From assembly GCA_016200005.1 (NCBI GenBank), contig JACQFP010000035.1, forward strand, positions 1 to 49,129: 49,129 bases of DNA, read 5' to 3'. The position numbers and the translations under genes were made by a program. Numbering within the stretch: position 1 is the stretch's first letter; every line of letters starts with the position of its first letter. This DNA is from Verrucomicrobiota bacterium. Lineage in GTDB: Bacteria; Verrucomicrobiota; Verrucomicrobiia; Limisphaerales; PALSA-1396. Shown here piece after piece: positions 11,471 through 19,035 of the stretch. The notes under the pieces are model-generated. The model ran no database searches. It was not told the origin of the DNA and saw only the letters and a program-made list of their open reading frames with translations.

Positions 11471-12079
11471 GTGGATTTGCAAAAACTCATCATTTTCATC
11501 AAAGCGCCACGGCGGGGCGAGGTCAAAACCCGCCTGGCCAGAGACATCGGCGATGAGGCCGCTTGCGAAGCTTACTGCACGTTGGTCGATACGTTGTTGA
11601 ACCAGTTGGCCGAATTGCCGGAGGTAGAACTGCGTGTTACTCCGGATGACGCGAGCGCTGAGATCAAACCGTGGCTGCGAAGCAATTGGCAGTTGCGACC
11701 GCAAGGGCAGGGGAGTTTGGGCGAACGGTTGCAAACCGCTTTTACCGATTCCTTCAATCGTGGTGCTGAGCGCGTGGTCATCATCGGGTCGGACTGTCCG
11801 TTTATTACCGCGGACGACATTCACGATGCCTGGACTGCCTTGCACGATAGCGAGGTCGTCATCGGACCGGCCTGTGATGGCGGTTACTGGTTGATTGGAT
11901 TGCGCCAATTACAGCCGACATTGTTCGATGGCATTGCCTGGAGCACGGAAACCGTTTTTCGGGAGACGCTGCAACGGGCCGAGGCGGCCAGGTTGCGCGT
12001 CCAGGTTCTGCGTGAATTGAGCGATGTGGATACTGAAGCCGACTGGCGCGCCTTCCTGGCGGCCACTCCGGAAGCCTGA
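11471..12079 (+). CDS. Glycosyltransferase-like protein, DUF2064 (rSAM/selenodomain-associated transferase 1)
   Basis: This roughly 202-residue protein has a GT-A-like nucleotidyl/glycosyl-transferase fold. It begins with the family signature LIIFIKAPRRGEVKTRLA, has GSDCPFITADDI in the middle (metal and nucleotide site) and GPACDGGYWLIGL and STETVFRET later. The family is often encoded beside ArsS-type radical SAM proteins, as here, and is proposed to help build arsenosugars. GTG 11471 is chosen because the core motif begins a few residues later; GTG 11453 and TTG 11435 are in-frame alternatives. It converges on the next gene with an 8-bp gap. Confidence 0.8.
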   Translation: MDLQKLIIFIKAPRRGEVKTRLARDIGDEAACEAYCTLVDTLLNQLAELPEVELRVTPDDASAEIKPWLRSNWQLRPQGQGSLGERLQTAFTDSFNRGAERVVIIGSDCPFITADDIHDAWTALHDSEVVIGPACDGGYWLIGLRQLQPTLFDGIAWSTETVFRETLQRAEAARLRVQVLRELSDVDTEADWRAFLAATPEA

Positions 12080-12087
12080 CAGGCCTC

Positions 12088-12726
12088 TCAGTCTGACAGC
12101 GTTCGCCAAGGTTGGGAGTGATGAGCAGGTGACTGGTGAAGAATCTGGTCGAGCACGGAAGTGGTTTGCTCGGCCCGGTGGTGAATGGATTCGATGGCAT
12201 CCTCAAGCTCGTCGCGGGTGATGGGCAGAATGGACGACAAATAATCCAGCCCGCCACGCTCTGCGAATTCGCGCAGGCGGCGATGTTTCAAGGTTGCGTC
12301 GGTGAGTCGATCGTCGGGCGTGCCGATCAATCCAATCAAAGCGCCGTCCCGCGTGTCTCGATGATCCAGCCAGGATTCGATCCAGGCAGTCGTCGTGGCG
12401 GACAATTCTCCTTCGGCATGGGTTGAGAAAATAATCAAATCCGCGTTCATCGCCGACCACGCCGCCTCGCGGGCCATCGTCGAATCTGCGAGATAGGTTT
12501 CGCGCCACCAATTGAAATCAAACTCCACCTCCGCCCAGAATTGTTGGACCAATTCGTCGCACACCGCCAGCGCCCGGTCGCGGGTGACCGTGTCTTCATA
12601 CACCACCACGACTGCCCAGTTCTCGCCCGGCCCGGACTGAATTGCATTTTCTTCCAGCTTTGTTTCCACTTTTTTTGAAACCAGGGAACGTTGCGCTTTC
12701 CGCGATATTTTTCTGAGTGCTGCCAA
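12088..12726 (-). CDS. Conserved-looking hypothetical protein
   Basis: I do not recognise this protein of up to 212 residues. The first 25 residues are strongly basic (RKISRKAQRS, SKKVETK). The rest reads like a globular alpha/beta protein: NWAVVVVYEDTVTRDRA, then an acidic/aromatic stretch (WAEVEFDFNWW), ADLIIFSTHAEG and GALIGLIGTPDDR. The alternation resembles a receiver-like fold, but no phosphorylation pattern is clear. No ATG opens the frame; TTG 12726 is the longest start and the real one may be later. It converges on the DUF2064 gene. Confidence 0.6.
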   Translation of the reverse strand: MAALRKISRKAQRSLVSKKVETKLEENAIQSGPGENWAVVVVYEDTVTRDRALAVCDELVQQFWAEVEFDFNWWRETYLADSTMAREAAWSAMNADLIIFSTHAEGELSATTTAWIESWLDHRDTRDGALIGLIGTPDDRLTDATLKHRRLREFAERGGLDYLSSILPITRDELEDAIESIHHRAEQTTSVLDQILHQSPAHHSQPWRTLSD

Positions 12727-12874
12727 ATGTGAACGACGAATAAGGGCAAACTCGACCCGCCGAGAGTTTAAGCAAGAAAAAGTTATTCACTTCTTATTCA
12801 CGACAGAGTGACGATGGTATTGCGCCGTGAAAAGTGATCGTTGATGCTTGATTCGCCTCACTGTGCAAGTGGCG

Positions 12875-13585
12875 TCAAGGTGCCAGGCGTTCAATCAACC
12901 AGCGGCCATCGGATTGTTTGGTGTAAAGAAACCGATCATGCAGCCGACTCGGACGTCCCTGCCAGAATTCAATGCGCGTGGGGGACAACACGTAGCCGCC
13001 CCAGTACGGCGGCGGCGGCACGTCTTCATTGGGATATTTCGCCGCAAGCTGTTGAAACTTTTCCTCCAGGAGTTGCCGATGACTCACGATTTCGCTTTGG
13101 CGCGACACCCATGCCGCGAGCCGGCTGCCGATGGGCCGCGTTTTGAAATACGCCTCCGATTCTGCGCGCGACACCTTGCTCACCACGCCGCCGACGCAGA
13201 CCTGCCGTTCCAGGTCCGGCCAGTAGAATACCAAGGCTGCCTGTGGGTTTTCATCCAGGTCTCGCCCCTTTGGACCTTCATATTGGGAAAAGAAAACAAA
13301 ACCACGCGCATCCACACCTTTCAGCAAGACCATCCGTGCCGCCGGCCGGCCATCCTTGCTCGCCGTAGCCAGCGTCATGGCATTGGCTTCGACGGAAGTC
13401 TCGCCTCGCACGGCTTGAAACCATTTGTAAGTGGCAATCCCGAAGCGCCGGAGGATTCCGGCGGGCGATTTGGTCTCCAGTGCCTGTTGAAACCACTTGC
13501 CGAATTGGGCCATCGGATCGGGGTTCAAGTCGGCGCGCCTGAGGCTGCCCACATCGTATTCTCTTCGCAAGTCGGCAATGGACAT
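12875..13585 (-). CDS. pdxH: Pyridoxamine 5'-phosphate oxidase
   Basis: This 236-residue FMN enzyme oxidises pyridoxine or pyridoxamine 5'-phosphate to pyridoxal 5'-phosphate. Family landmarks are all present: AMTLATASKDGRPAARMVLL, FVFFSQYEGPKGRDL, ALVFYWPDLERQV, YFKTRPIGSRLAAW, and the C-terminal signature IEFWQGRPSRLHDRF ending WLIERLAP. About 20 extra residues (around 38-60, AGILRRFGIATYKWFQAV) separate the N-terminal helix from the first strand, where most PdxH proteins connect directly. The reading frame is intact. It begins 26 bp after the stop of ppnP, so both may share a transcript. Confidence 0.95.
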   Translation of the reverse strand: MSIADLRREYDVGSLRRADLNPDPMAQFGKWFQQALETKSPAGILRRFGIATYKWFQAVRGETSVEANAMTLATASKDGRPAARMVLLKGVDARGFVFFSQYEGPKGRDLDENPQAALVFYWPDLERQVCVGGVVSKVSRAESEAYFKTRPIGSRLAAWVSRQSEIVSHRQLLEEKFQQLAAKYPNEDVPPPPYWGGYVLSPTRIEFWQGRPSRLHDRFLYTKQSDGRWLIERLAP

Positions 13586-13611
13586 AAAATTGTTTCGGCC
13601 TGGCGCTGCTG

Positions 13612-13938
13612 CTACAGAAACGTGCAGATGTATTCGCAGAGGCCCGATTTGACTTCGATTTCAAATCCGGACTGGCCCGGCAACTCGAAGATTTGACCGG
13701 CGGTGTAGCGGTCTGTTTTGGATTGGCCGTCAACTTTCACAGAGCATTGGCCGGCGACGATTTCCATTCCCTCAGCCTTGTCGGTGTTGAAATGATACTT
13801 GCCCGGATAGATGAGGCCCAAAGTCTTTTTGGTGCCGTCGTGCAAAAACAAGTTGTGACTCACGACTTTGCCATCGAAGTAAACATTGGCCTTGGTGATG
13901 GCGGTGACGCCGGCGATTTCTTCTGGGATAGATGACAT
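13612..13938 (-). CDS. ppnP: Pyrimidine/purine nucleoside phosphorylase, PpnP (DUF1255)
   Basis: This 108-residue single-domain cupin matches the length of E. coli PpnP (YaiE), a broad-specificity nucleoside phosphorylase that converts nucleosides and phosphate to free base and ribose 1-phosphate. The pattern is typical: VYFDGKVVSHNLFLHDGTKKTLG near the start, TDKAEGMEIVAGQCSVKV in the middle and PGQSGFEIEV then YICTFL at the end. It sits upstream of pdxH in the same direction, with a 26-bp gap. Confidence 0.93.
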   Translation of the reverse strand: MSSIPEEIAGVTAITKANVYFDGKVVSHNLFLHDGTKKTLGLIYPGKYHFNTDKAEGMEIVAGQCSVKVDGQSKTDRYTAGQIFELPGQSGFEIEVKSGLCEYICTFL

Positions 13939-14021
13939 AGTGCCTTGAGTTTTTGGAATGGGAGAGAAATGTCAAGGTATGTGTGGTGAAATTGAAGCAA
14001 AGCGCACGAGGCGCGCAACTG

Positions 14022-14076
14022 CGTTGGAGTTCAAGCTTCAGCTTGCTCGGGACGCACGCTGAAGCGTGAACTCCAG
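14022..14076. repeat. Dispersed palindrome, copy 2
   Basis: The left arm GTTGGAGTTCAAGCTTCAGC... (14022-14044) and the right arm 14054-14076 match at 20 of 23 positions after inversion, with a 9-base loop. It lies in the gap between ppnP and the MetE-like gene, ending 11 bases before the latter's stop codon. It could act as a transcription end or a processing signal for the minus-strand operon, though no T-run follows. Confidence 0.92.
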
Positions 14077-14087
14077 CCTGCGCGCGA

Positions 14088-15173
14088 CTAACCTAAGTCG
14101 GCGCGGACAATATTTGCGCCCAGCACAAGCGACTTGAGTTTATTGCTGGCGCAGAAGCGCGGCAGTTGTTTCATGCCGCAATCGGTGGTCAACGTCACTC
14201 GCTCGGCGGGAACGTATTCGAGCACTTTGCGGATGCGCGCCGCCACTTGTTCCGGCGCTTCAATCTCCAGCGTGCGCACGTCGATGACACCGGCGGCGAT
14301 GGATTTGTCCTTTGGCAAGTCGCGCAGGATGTCGGTGTCGGCCATGTCGCGACAGGCGAAGTCGAGGACGTATTCGTGAACGTGAACATCAAAGTAGCGA
14401 TAGAGGATACTCCGGTAGCCGCCGGCGGTGAATCCATGTGCGATGTTGCCCCAGGTGTTGCCGAGACAAAAATGCCAGGAGATGCGCGCCTCGACGCCCG
14501 CCACGGTGCGGTTCACGATGTCGATCACCCAGGGGAAATCCTTTTCGCCGGTCAGATTGGGAATCCACGCACCGAGGTCTTCGAGTTGGATGTGTTTCGC
14601 CCCGGCAGCAACGAGCGATTTCATTTCCGCGTTGAAGATTTCGCTGAGCGCGTAGGCGAGGTCGTGATAATTCTTGTAAGGCCCACCTTTGAAATGCGCC
14701 ATGGTGGAGAGTTGCGCTGGCCCGGCGCCGACGCAGCATTTGATCGGCTTCTGGGTGAAGGCTTGCGCGATTTCGTAAAGTTGCACGAGGCGCAACGGGC
14801 CGGCCTGGATCTTATCCAGCACGGCGACGCCGCCGACCTCGTCTAGCATCGGCACATCGACGCCGGCGGCCTTGGAACGGGAAGGGTGGGGGAGCTTGGC
14901 CGGATCAAAGCCGCGGATGCGCTCGAACCAGTACCAAAGAAATGAGCCGATGCCCATGCTGTAGTCGTCGAACCACATCTGGCCGTCCGTCAGAATGTCC
15001 AGGCCGGCGGCTTCCTCGTCCGCAATGACGGTGCGTACGGCGTCGGTGAACGCTTCGTGATGTCGGCGGTCTTTGAGCGCGTCGAGCAGATCGCGCCCCG
15101 CGAGTTGTTGAGTGAACCATGAAGGTCGCGGATACGAACCGACCATGGTTGTGGGAAGGAGCGGAATGTTCAT
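14088..15173 (-). CDS. MetE C-terminal-domain-like protein (zinc thiol-alkyltransferase fold)
   Basis: This 361-residue protein has the fold of the catalytic half of cobalamin-independent methionine synthase. It starts TTMVGSYPRPSWF, the usual opening of these barrel proteins. Zinc ligands are visible as H234 and C236 (WHFCLGN) and C332 (TTDCGMKQLPR). The family activates a thiol on zinc for alkyl transfer, as in methionine synthesis or epoxyalkane:CoM transfer. The MetE folate-binding N-terminal half is absent and the substrate is unknown. Its ATG lies 1 bp after the stop of the kinase gene, so it is the last gene of a three-gene operon with the kinase and the acyl-CoA dehydrogenase. Confidence 0.85.
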   Translation of the reverse strand: MNIPLLPTTMVGSYPRPSWFTQQLAGRDLLDALKDRRHHEAFTDAVRTVIADEEAAGLDILTDGQMWFDDYSMGIGSFLWYWFERIRGFDPAKLPHPSRSKAAGVDVPMLDEVGGVAVLDKIQAGPLRLVQLYEIAQAFTQKPIKCCVGAGPAQLSTMAHFKGGPYKNYHDLAYALSEIFNAEMKSLVAAGAKHIQLEDLGAWIPNLTGEKDFPWVIDIVNRTVAGVEARISWHFCLGNTWGNIAHGFTAGGYRSILYRYFDVHVHEYVLDFACRDMADTDILRDLPKDKSIAAGVIDVRTLEIEAPEQVAARIRKVLEYVPAERVTLTTDCGMKQLPRFCASNKLKSLVLGANIVRADLG

Positions 15174-15174
15174 A

Positions 15175-16263
15175 TCAGTTGAGGGCGAGGCGCGTGATGC
15201 GCTTCTTCTCGATCGCCAGGCACGCGGTCTTGCTGCCGGAGCGAACGAGATTGATCAAGCTCGCAAAGCGCGCGTCCTTGGTCAACCCTTGTTTGTAGCG
15301 GGCGTAAATCTGTTGCACGATGACGGCGATTTTGAACAGGGCATAGGCATAATAGAACACAGCATTGCTTACCGTGCGCCCGCTTTTGTGAACGTAGCGT
15401 TCGAGCAATTGTTCACGATTCAAATTGCCCGGCCACGTCGTCATGCCGAACGATTGCTTCTGCCAATCCTCCGGATCGTCGGGATCGACCCAGTAGCCCA
15501 ACGTCGAACCCAAATCCATCAGCGGATCGCCGATGGTCGCCATTTCCCAGTCGAGCACAGCTTTGATCTGGGATACATCCTGTGGATTGAGAACCAAGTT
15601 GTCGTATTTGTAATCGTTGTGAATCAAGCAGCCGCCGGCCTCCGCCGGTTTGTGTTCGACGAGCCAACTGGCGATGCGCTGCATTTCAGGAATATCATCG
15701 GTCCGGGCATTTAGATAACGCTTGATCCAGCCTTCGACCTGGCGCGTGACGTAGCCTTCCGGTTTTCCCAGATCGCCAAGACCAGCCGCGACATAATCGA
15801 CACCGTGAATCTGAGCCAGATTGTCGATGAAATGTTCGGAAATTTGCCGCATCAATGCCGGCGTCAACTCAAGACCCTCCGGCGGCTTTGCGCGCAGGAT
15901 GATGCCCTTGACTCGTTCCATGATGTAGAACGGCGCGCCCAATACGGATTCATCCTCACAATAGGCGAGGGGACGTGGAACTTTCGGATAGACAGCGATG
16001 AGATGCGAAAGGATGCGATACTCCCGTCCCATGTCGTGAGCGGTTTTGATTTTTGCGCCGAACGGCGGGCGACGCAAAACGAGTTCCTGTTCACCGACGC
16101 GCAACAGGTAGGTCAGATTGGAATAACCCTTTGGAAACTGAGTGATTTCCATGTCGCCGGACAATTCGGGCAGGGTGTGCTGCAAGTAGGTTTCCAGCTT
16201 GCTGGCGTCCAGCTCTTCGCCCGGTCGCGTCTTCTGCGGTTGATCGAGCAGTTCGGTCGGCAT
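15175..16263 (-). CDS. APH-family kinase, ACAD10/11 N-domain or LvaA type
   Basis: This roughly 362-residue small-molecule kinase has the aminoglycoside-phosphotransferase fold. The catalytic loop is CLIHNDYKYDNLVL (HxDxxxxN), followed by the metal-binding VLDWEMATIGDP. The N-lobe has FPKGYSNLTYLLRV as nucleotide loop. The whole sequence, with its GAPFYIMERVKG and DLGSTLGYW segments, fits the branch fused to acyl-CoA dehydrogenase in animal ACAD10 and ACAD11, and LvaA of levulinate catabolism, which phosphorylate 4-hydroxyacyl-CoA. ATG 16263 is preferred; GTG 16269 is in frame two codons earlier. It is not an antibiotic-resistance gene by context. Confidence 0.87.
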   Translation of the reverse strand: MPTELLDQPQKTRPGEELDASKLETYLQHTLPELSGDMEITQFPKGYSNLTYLLRVGEQELVLRRPPFGAKIKTAHDMGREYRILSHLIAVYPKVPRPLAYCEDESVLGAPFYIMERVKGIILRAKPPEGLELTPALMRQISEHFIDNLAQIHGVDYVAAGLGDLGKPEGYVTRQVEGWIKRYLNARTDDIPEMQRIASWLVEHKPAEAGGCLIHNDYKYDNLVLNPQDVSQIKAVLDWEMATIGDPLMDLGSTLGYWVDPDDPEDWQKQSFGMTTWPGNLNREQLLERYVHKSGRTVSNAVFYYAYALFKIAVIVQQIYARYKQGLTKDARFASLINLVRSGSKTACLAIEKKRITRLALN

Positions 16264-16277
16264 AGTCACGCGTCGAT

Positions 16278-17477
16278 TCAGATGGAGACCTGCACGCCGT
16301 GCTTTTTTAAGTGAATGCGCGCGACGACCGATTTGTGCACCTCGTCCGGTCCATCGTAAATGCGCGCGGCACGTTCGTGGCGATACCAGTACGAGAGCAC
16401 CAAATCATCGGTGATGCCCAACGCACCGTGCGCCTGGATAGCGCGGTCCAGAACTTTTTGGAGCACGTTGGCGACATAAAATTTGATGATGGAAATTTCT
16501 TCGCGCGCGGCTTTACTTCCTTCGCAATGGATTTTCTCCGCCGCTTGCAGCACAAGGAGGCGCGAGGCGTTGATTTCTGCGCGGCTCTCGGCGATCCATT
16601 CCTGCACGATCTGGCGGCTGCCCAGCGGTTTCCCTGGCGCGAGGAGTCGAGTCGCGGCGCGGTGACACATCATGTCAAAGGCGCGTTCGCAGATGCCGAT
16701 CCACCTCATGCAATGATGAATGCGCCCAGGGCCGAGTCGTTGTTGCGCGATTTCAAAGCCCTGGCCTTCGCGGCCCAGCAAATTCTTCTGCGGCACACGA
16801 CAGTTCTTGTAAACAATCTCAGAATGGCTGGCGTAGTCCTCGCCCGCTTCACCCATGATTGGGGTGTTGCGGATGCGGTTGAAGCCGGGTGTGTCCGTCG
16901 GCACAATGATCTGGCTGGCGCGCGCGTATGGGCTTTCGGCTTCGGGATTGGTGATGGCCATTACGATGGCAAATGCCGCGCCATCGGCCGAGGAAGTGAA
17001 CCACTTGCGGCCATCGATGACGTAATCGCTGCCGTCTTTACGTGCCTGCGTGTCCATCCAAGCCGGGTTTGAACCGGGATAATCGGGTTCGGTCATCGAG
17101 AAACAACTACGCACGTCGCCGCGTGACAGCGGTGCGAGCCAGGTTTCCTTTTGTTCCGGTGTGCCGAACTCCATGAGGATTTCCGTGTTGCCAATGTCCG
17201 GCGCCTGGCAATTAAAAAGAAAATGACCCAACGGTGTTCGGCCCAGTTCTTCGCTCACGCGGGCGAATTCGGGGAGGGTGAATCCCTGCCCCCCAAGTTC
17301 CTTGGGCAGATGCGGCGCCCAGAGGCCCAGCGCCTTGACCTTCTGCCGCTTCTCTTGAAGTTTGGGCAGCAGTTCGCGAAATGGGCGATGAAGGTATTCC
17401 GGCTCCAGCGGTAACGCTTCTTCGCGAATGAACGTGCGGATTTTATCGAGAGTTAAGTTCAGTGGTTCGTTGGCCAT
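16278..17477 (-). CDS. Acyl-CoA dehydrogenase, ACAD10/11 type
   Basis: This 399-residue flavoprotein matches the C-terminal domain of ACAD10/ACAD11 and LvaC. It has FSMTEPDYPGSNP (FAD/substrate strand), WFTSSADGA, RLGPGRIHHCMRW, and the C-terminal IYDGPDEVHKSVVAR, where the usual catalytic glutamate of short-chain enzymes is Asp, as in this subfamily. The pathway, known from mammals and Pseudomonas putida, converts a 4-phosphorylated acyl-CoA into a product that re-enters beta-oxidation. It is first in a minus-strand operon with the kinase (14 bp) and the MetE-like gene. Confidence 0.9.
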   Translation of the reverse strand: MANEPLNLTLDKIRTFIREEALPLEPEYLHRPFRELLPKLQEKRQKVKALGLWAPHLPKELGGQGFTLPEFARVSEELGRTPLGHFLFNCQAPDIGNTEILMEFGTPEQKETWLAPLSRGDVRSCFSMTEPDYPGSNPAWMDTQARKDGSDYVIDGRKWFTSSADGAAFAIVMAITNPEAESPYARASQIIVPTDTPGFNRIRNTPIMGEAGEDYASHSEIVYKNCRVPQKNLLGREGQGFEIAQQRLGPGRIHHCMRWIGICERAFDMMCHRAATRLLAPGKPLGSRQIVQEWIAESRAEINASRLLVLQAAEKIHCEGSKAAREEISIIKFYVANVLQKVLDRAIQAHGALGITDDLVLSYWYRHERAARIYDGPDEVHKSVVARIHLKKHGVQVSI

Positions 17478-17718
17478 AAATTGTTCAATTATTTTGTGCA
17501 GCCGGGGAAAGTTAAACTCTCGCCTTGGTGATGCCGAGAGAATTTATGCCGCCTACGTGAATCGGGCGGCAAGAACATATTGCGGTAATGACTGAAAAGG
17601 TTGTGGAAATGCCTTCGGTTCGGGGCAGGAAACGTTCGCGCAAACCTAGCCGGGTGTGCATCGAAACGCCCACTTGCCAAATGTCATTCTGCTAGGGTAG
17701 TTTGCAAGCAAACCAGAC
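17478..17718. other. Divergent intergenic region
   Basis: This 241-bp gap separates the start of the acyl-CoA dehydrogenase gene (minus) from that of a pseudopilin (plus), so it should hold two promoters. I cannot identify clear -35/-10 boxes. No gene or repeat is evident. Confidence 0.4.
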
Positions 17719-18594
17719 ATGGATTTTAACGCGGGTAGATTTATGAAAATGTCATTGATGATTCCGAGGCAGGATCGAAAAGGGAGAACCCCCCGCCGCT
17801 GCGTTCAGATTACGAACAACACTTTCCGTCCGGCAGCTTGCGATGGCAGGCCCCTCAAGGCCTTCACCCTGATCGAACTGTTGGTAGTCATCGCCATCAT
17901 CGCCATTTTGGCGGGCATCCTTTTGCCGGCCCTGGCGAAAGCAAAGGAACGGGCGCAACGAACTCAATGTCTCAACAACTACAAGCAACTGTTGCTGGCG
18001 CACATCATGTACGTCGGAGACAACAATGACCGGTTAGCCCCTTGCAACTGCGGTGGCACTGGCGGCGCGGCCACCAAATCGTATCCCGCCGGCTGGCTCT
18101 ATAAACCTGGGGAGTGCCTGCCCAATCAACCGACGTCCGGAGACTATTTTGGCCCGGAGCACGGGCTGTTCTACCCCGCGCTCAAGAACTGGAGCATTTA
18201 CCGGTGCCCGCTCGACAAGACCAATGGCACGTACGGCGCGTACTACCGGCAGCGGGGCATCAAGTTTACGAGTTACGTCATGAACGGATGCATCATCAAC
18301 AGCAGCACCAGCTTCGACTGGGACACAGGTGCACAAGGAAAGACGTTCAGGGTTTCCAACTTCAAACCGACGGACATGCTGCTCTGGGAAACGGACGAAA
18401 AGATACCAAATTATTTCAACGACGGCGCCAGTTCCCCTGGCGAAGGCCTTTCCCAACGGCACGCCATCGGTGCACTCATTGGTTTTATGGGCGGCAGTGC
18501 CGGATACATCAAATACAAGACGTATTTCCAACTGGTGGCCGATCCCAATCGCAACAGTCTCTGGTGTTTCCCCAACTCCAGGGATGGACATTAA
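17719..18594 (+). CDS. Type IV pseudopilin-like secreted protein with degenerate DUF1559 tail
   Basis: This protein of up to 291 residues has a long basic leader and then the prepilin segment [18 protein letters not shown], cut before the AFTLIE and anchored by its first helix. A beta-rich pseudopilin head follows, with several cysteines. The C-terminal region follows the PVC pattern RHxxGAxxxF, then YxxLxxxxxxNxLWC. The normally conserved H-X9-DG element reads H248 then nine residues then GG, so the Asp is missing. ATG 17719 gives a leader of about 47 residues; ATG 17743 is a shorter alternative. A putative lipoprotein gene starts 20 bp later. Confidence 0.85.
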   Translation: MDFNAGRFMKMSLMIPRQDRKGRTPRRCVQITNNTFRPAACDGRPLKAFTLIELLVVIAIIAILAGILLPALAKAKERAQRTQCLNNYKQLLLAHIMYVGDNNDRLAPCNCGGTGGAATKSYPAGWLYKPGECLPNQPTSGDYFGPEHGLFYPALKNWSIYRCPLDKTNGTYGAYYRQRGIKFTSYVMNGCIINSSTSFDWDTGAQGKTFRVSNFKPTDMLLWETDEKIPNYFNDGASSPGEGLSQRHAIGALIGFMGGSAGYIKYKTYFQLVADPNRNSLWCFPNSRDGH

Positions 18595-18613
18595 ACGGTT
18601 CGCCAGATTGCCT

Positions 18614-19030
18614 ATGAAGACTCACTTCTATCTTTATGCGTTGACGGGGTTGGTGTGTCTGGCTTCGACGAGTTGCGGCTCAAAAAACAATGTGAAGGCC
18701 GAAGTCTCGAAATTGAACGACGCTTTCCCAACGGCCAAATCGGCCCCAGCCGTTGCGCCGGAAAGTGTCGCCAATCCAGGTTCGAGCCAAGCGGTGGATG
18801 TGAATGCTGTGGTCAATAGCGCGGTTCAATCGCTCAAGAACAACGATCATGTCGGTGCGGTAACCTATCTGAACACGGTGCAACAGCAAAAGACCCTCAC
18901 CGCCCAGCAACACATCGCCGTTCACGAAACCATCGAGAAAGTTTACGCAGACCTGATTCTTCGCGCAGACCGGGGAGATCCCAAAGCCAAAGCCGCCCTC
19001 GCCCAGCTTGAGAGACAACTTTCACAGTGA
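18614..19030 (+). CDS. Putative lipoprotein
   Basis: This 138-residue exported protein has the N-terminus MKTHFYLYALTGLVCLASTSCGS, an n-region, hydrophobic core and Cys at about residue 22; the lipobox (STSC) is not ideal. A low-complexity Ala/Pro/Val-rich linker follows (about 35-55). The rest is helical and charged (VNSAVQSLKNNDHVGAV, then TAQQHIAVHETIEKVYADLIL), suggesting a small helical-hairpin or TPR-like domain. I recognise no family. It starts 20 bp after the pseudopilin gene, so the two probably share an mRNA. It converges on the next gene with a 5-bp gap. Confidence 0.72.
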   Translation: MKTHFYLYALTGLVCLASTSCGSKNNVKAEVSKLNDAFPTAKSAPAVAPESVANPGSSQAVDVNAVVNSAVQSLKNNDHVGAVTYLNTVQQQKTLTAQQHIAVHETIEKVYADLILRADRGDPKAKAALAQLERQLSQ

Positions 19031-19035
19031 CCCGG

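Noticed and set aside
12848-13696. Open plus-strand frame opposite pdxH
   Set aside because: It covers the antisense of a gene with all PdxH signatures and has no identifiable features of its own.
15175-16263. Aminoglycoside-resistance gene
   Set aside because: The APH fold is present, but the neighbouring acyl-CoA dehydrogenase and the sequence type indicate a hydroxyacyl-CoA kinase.
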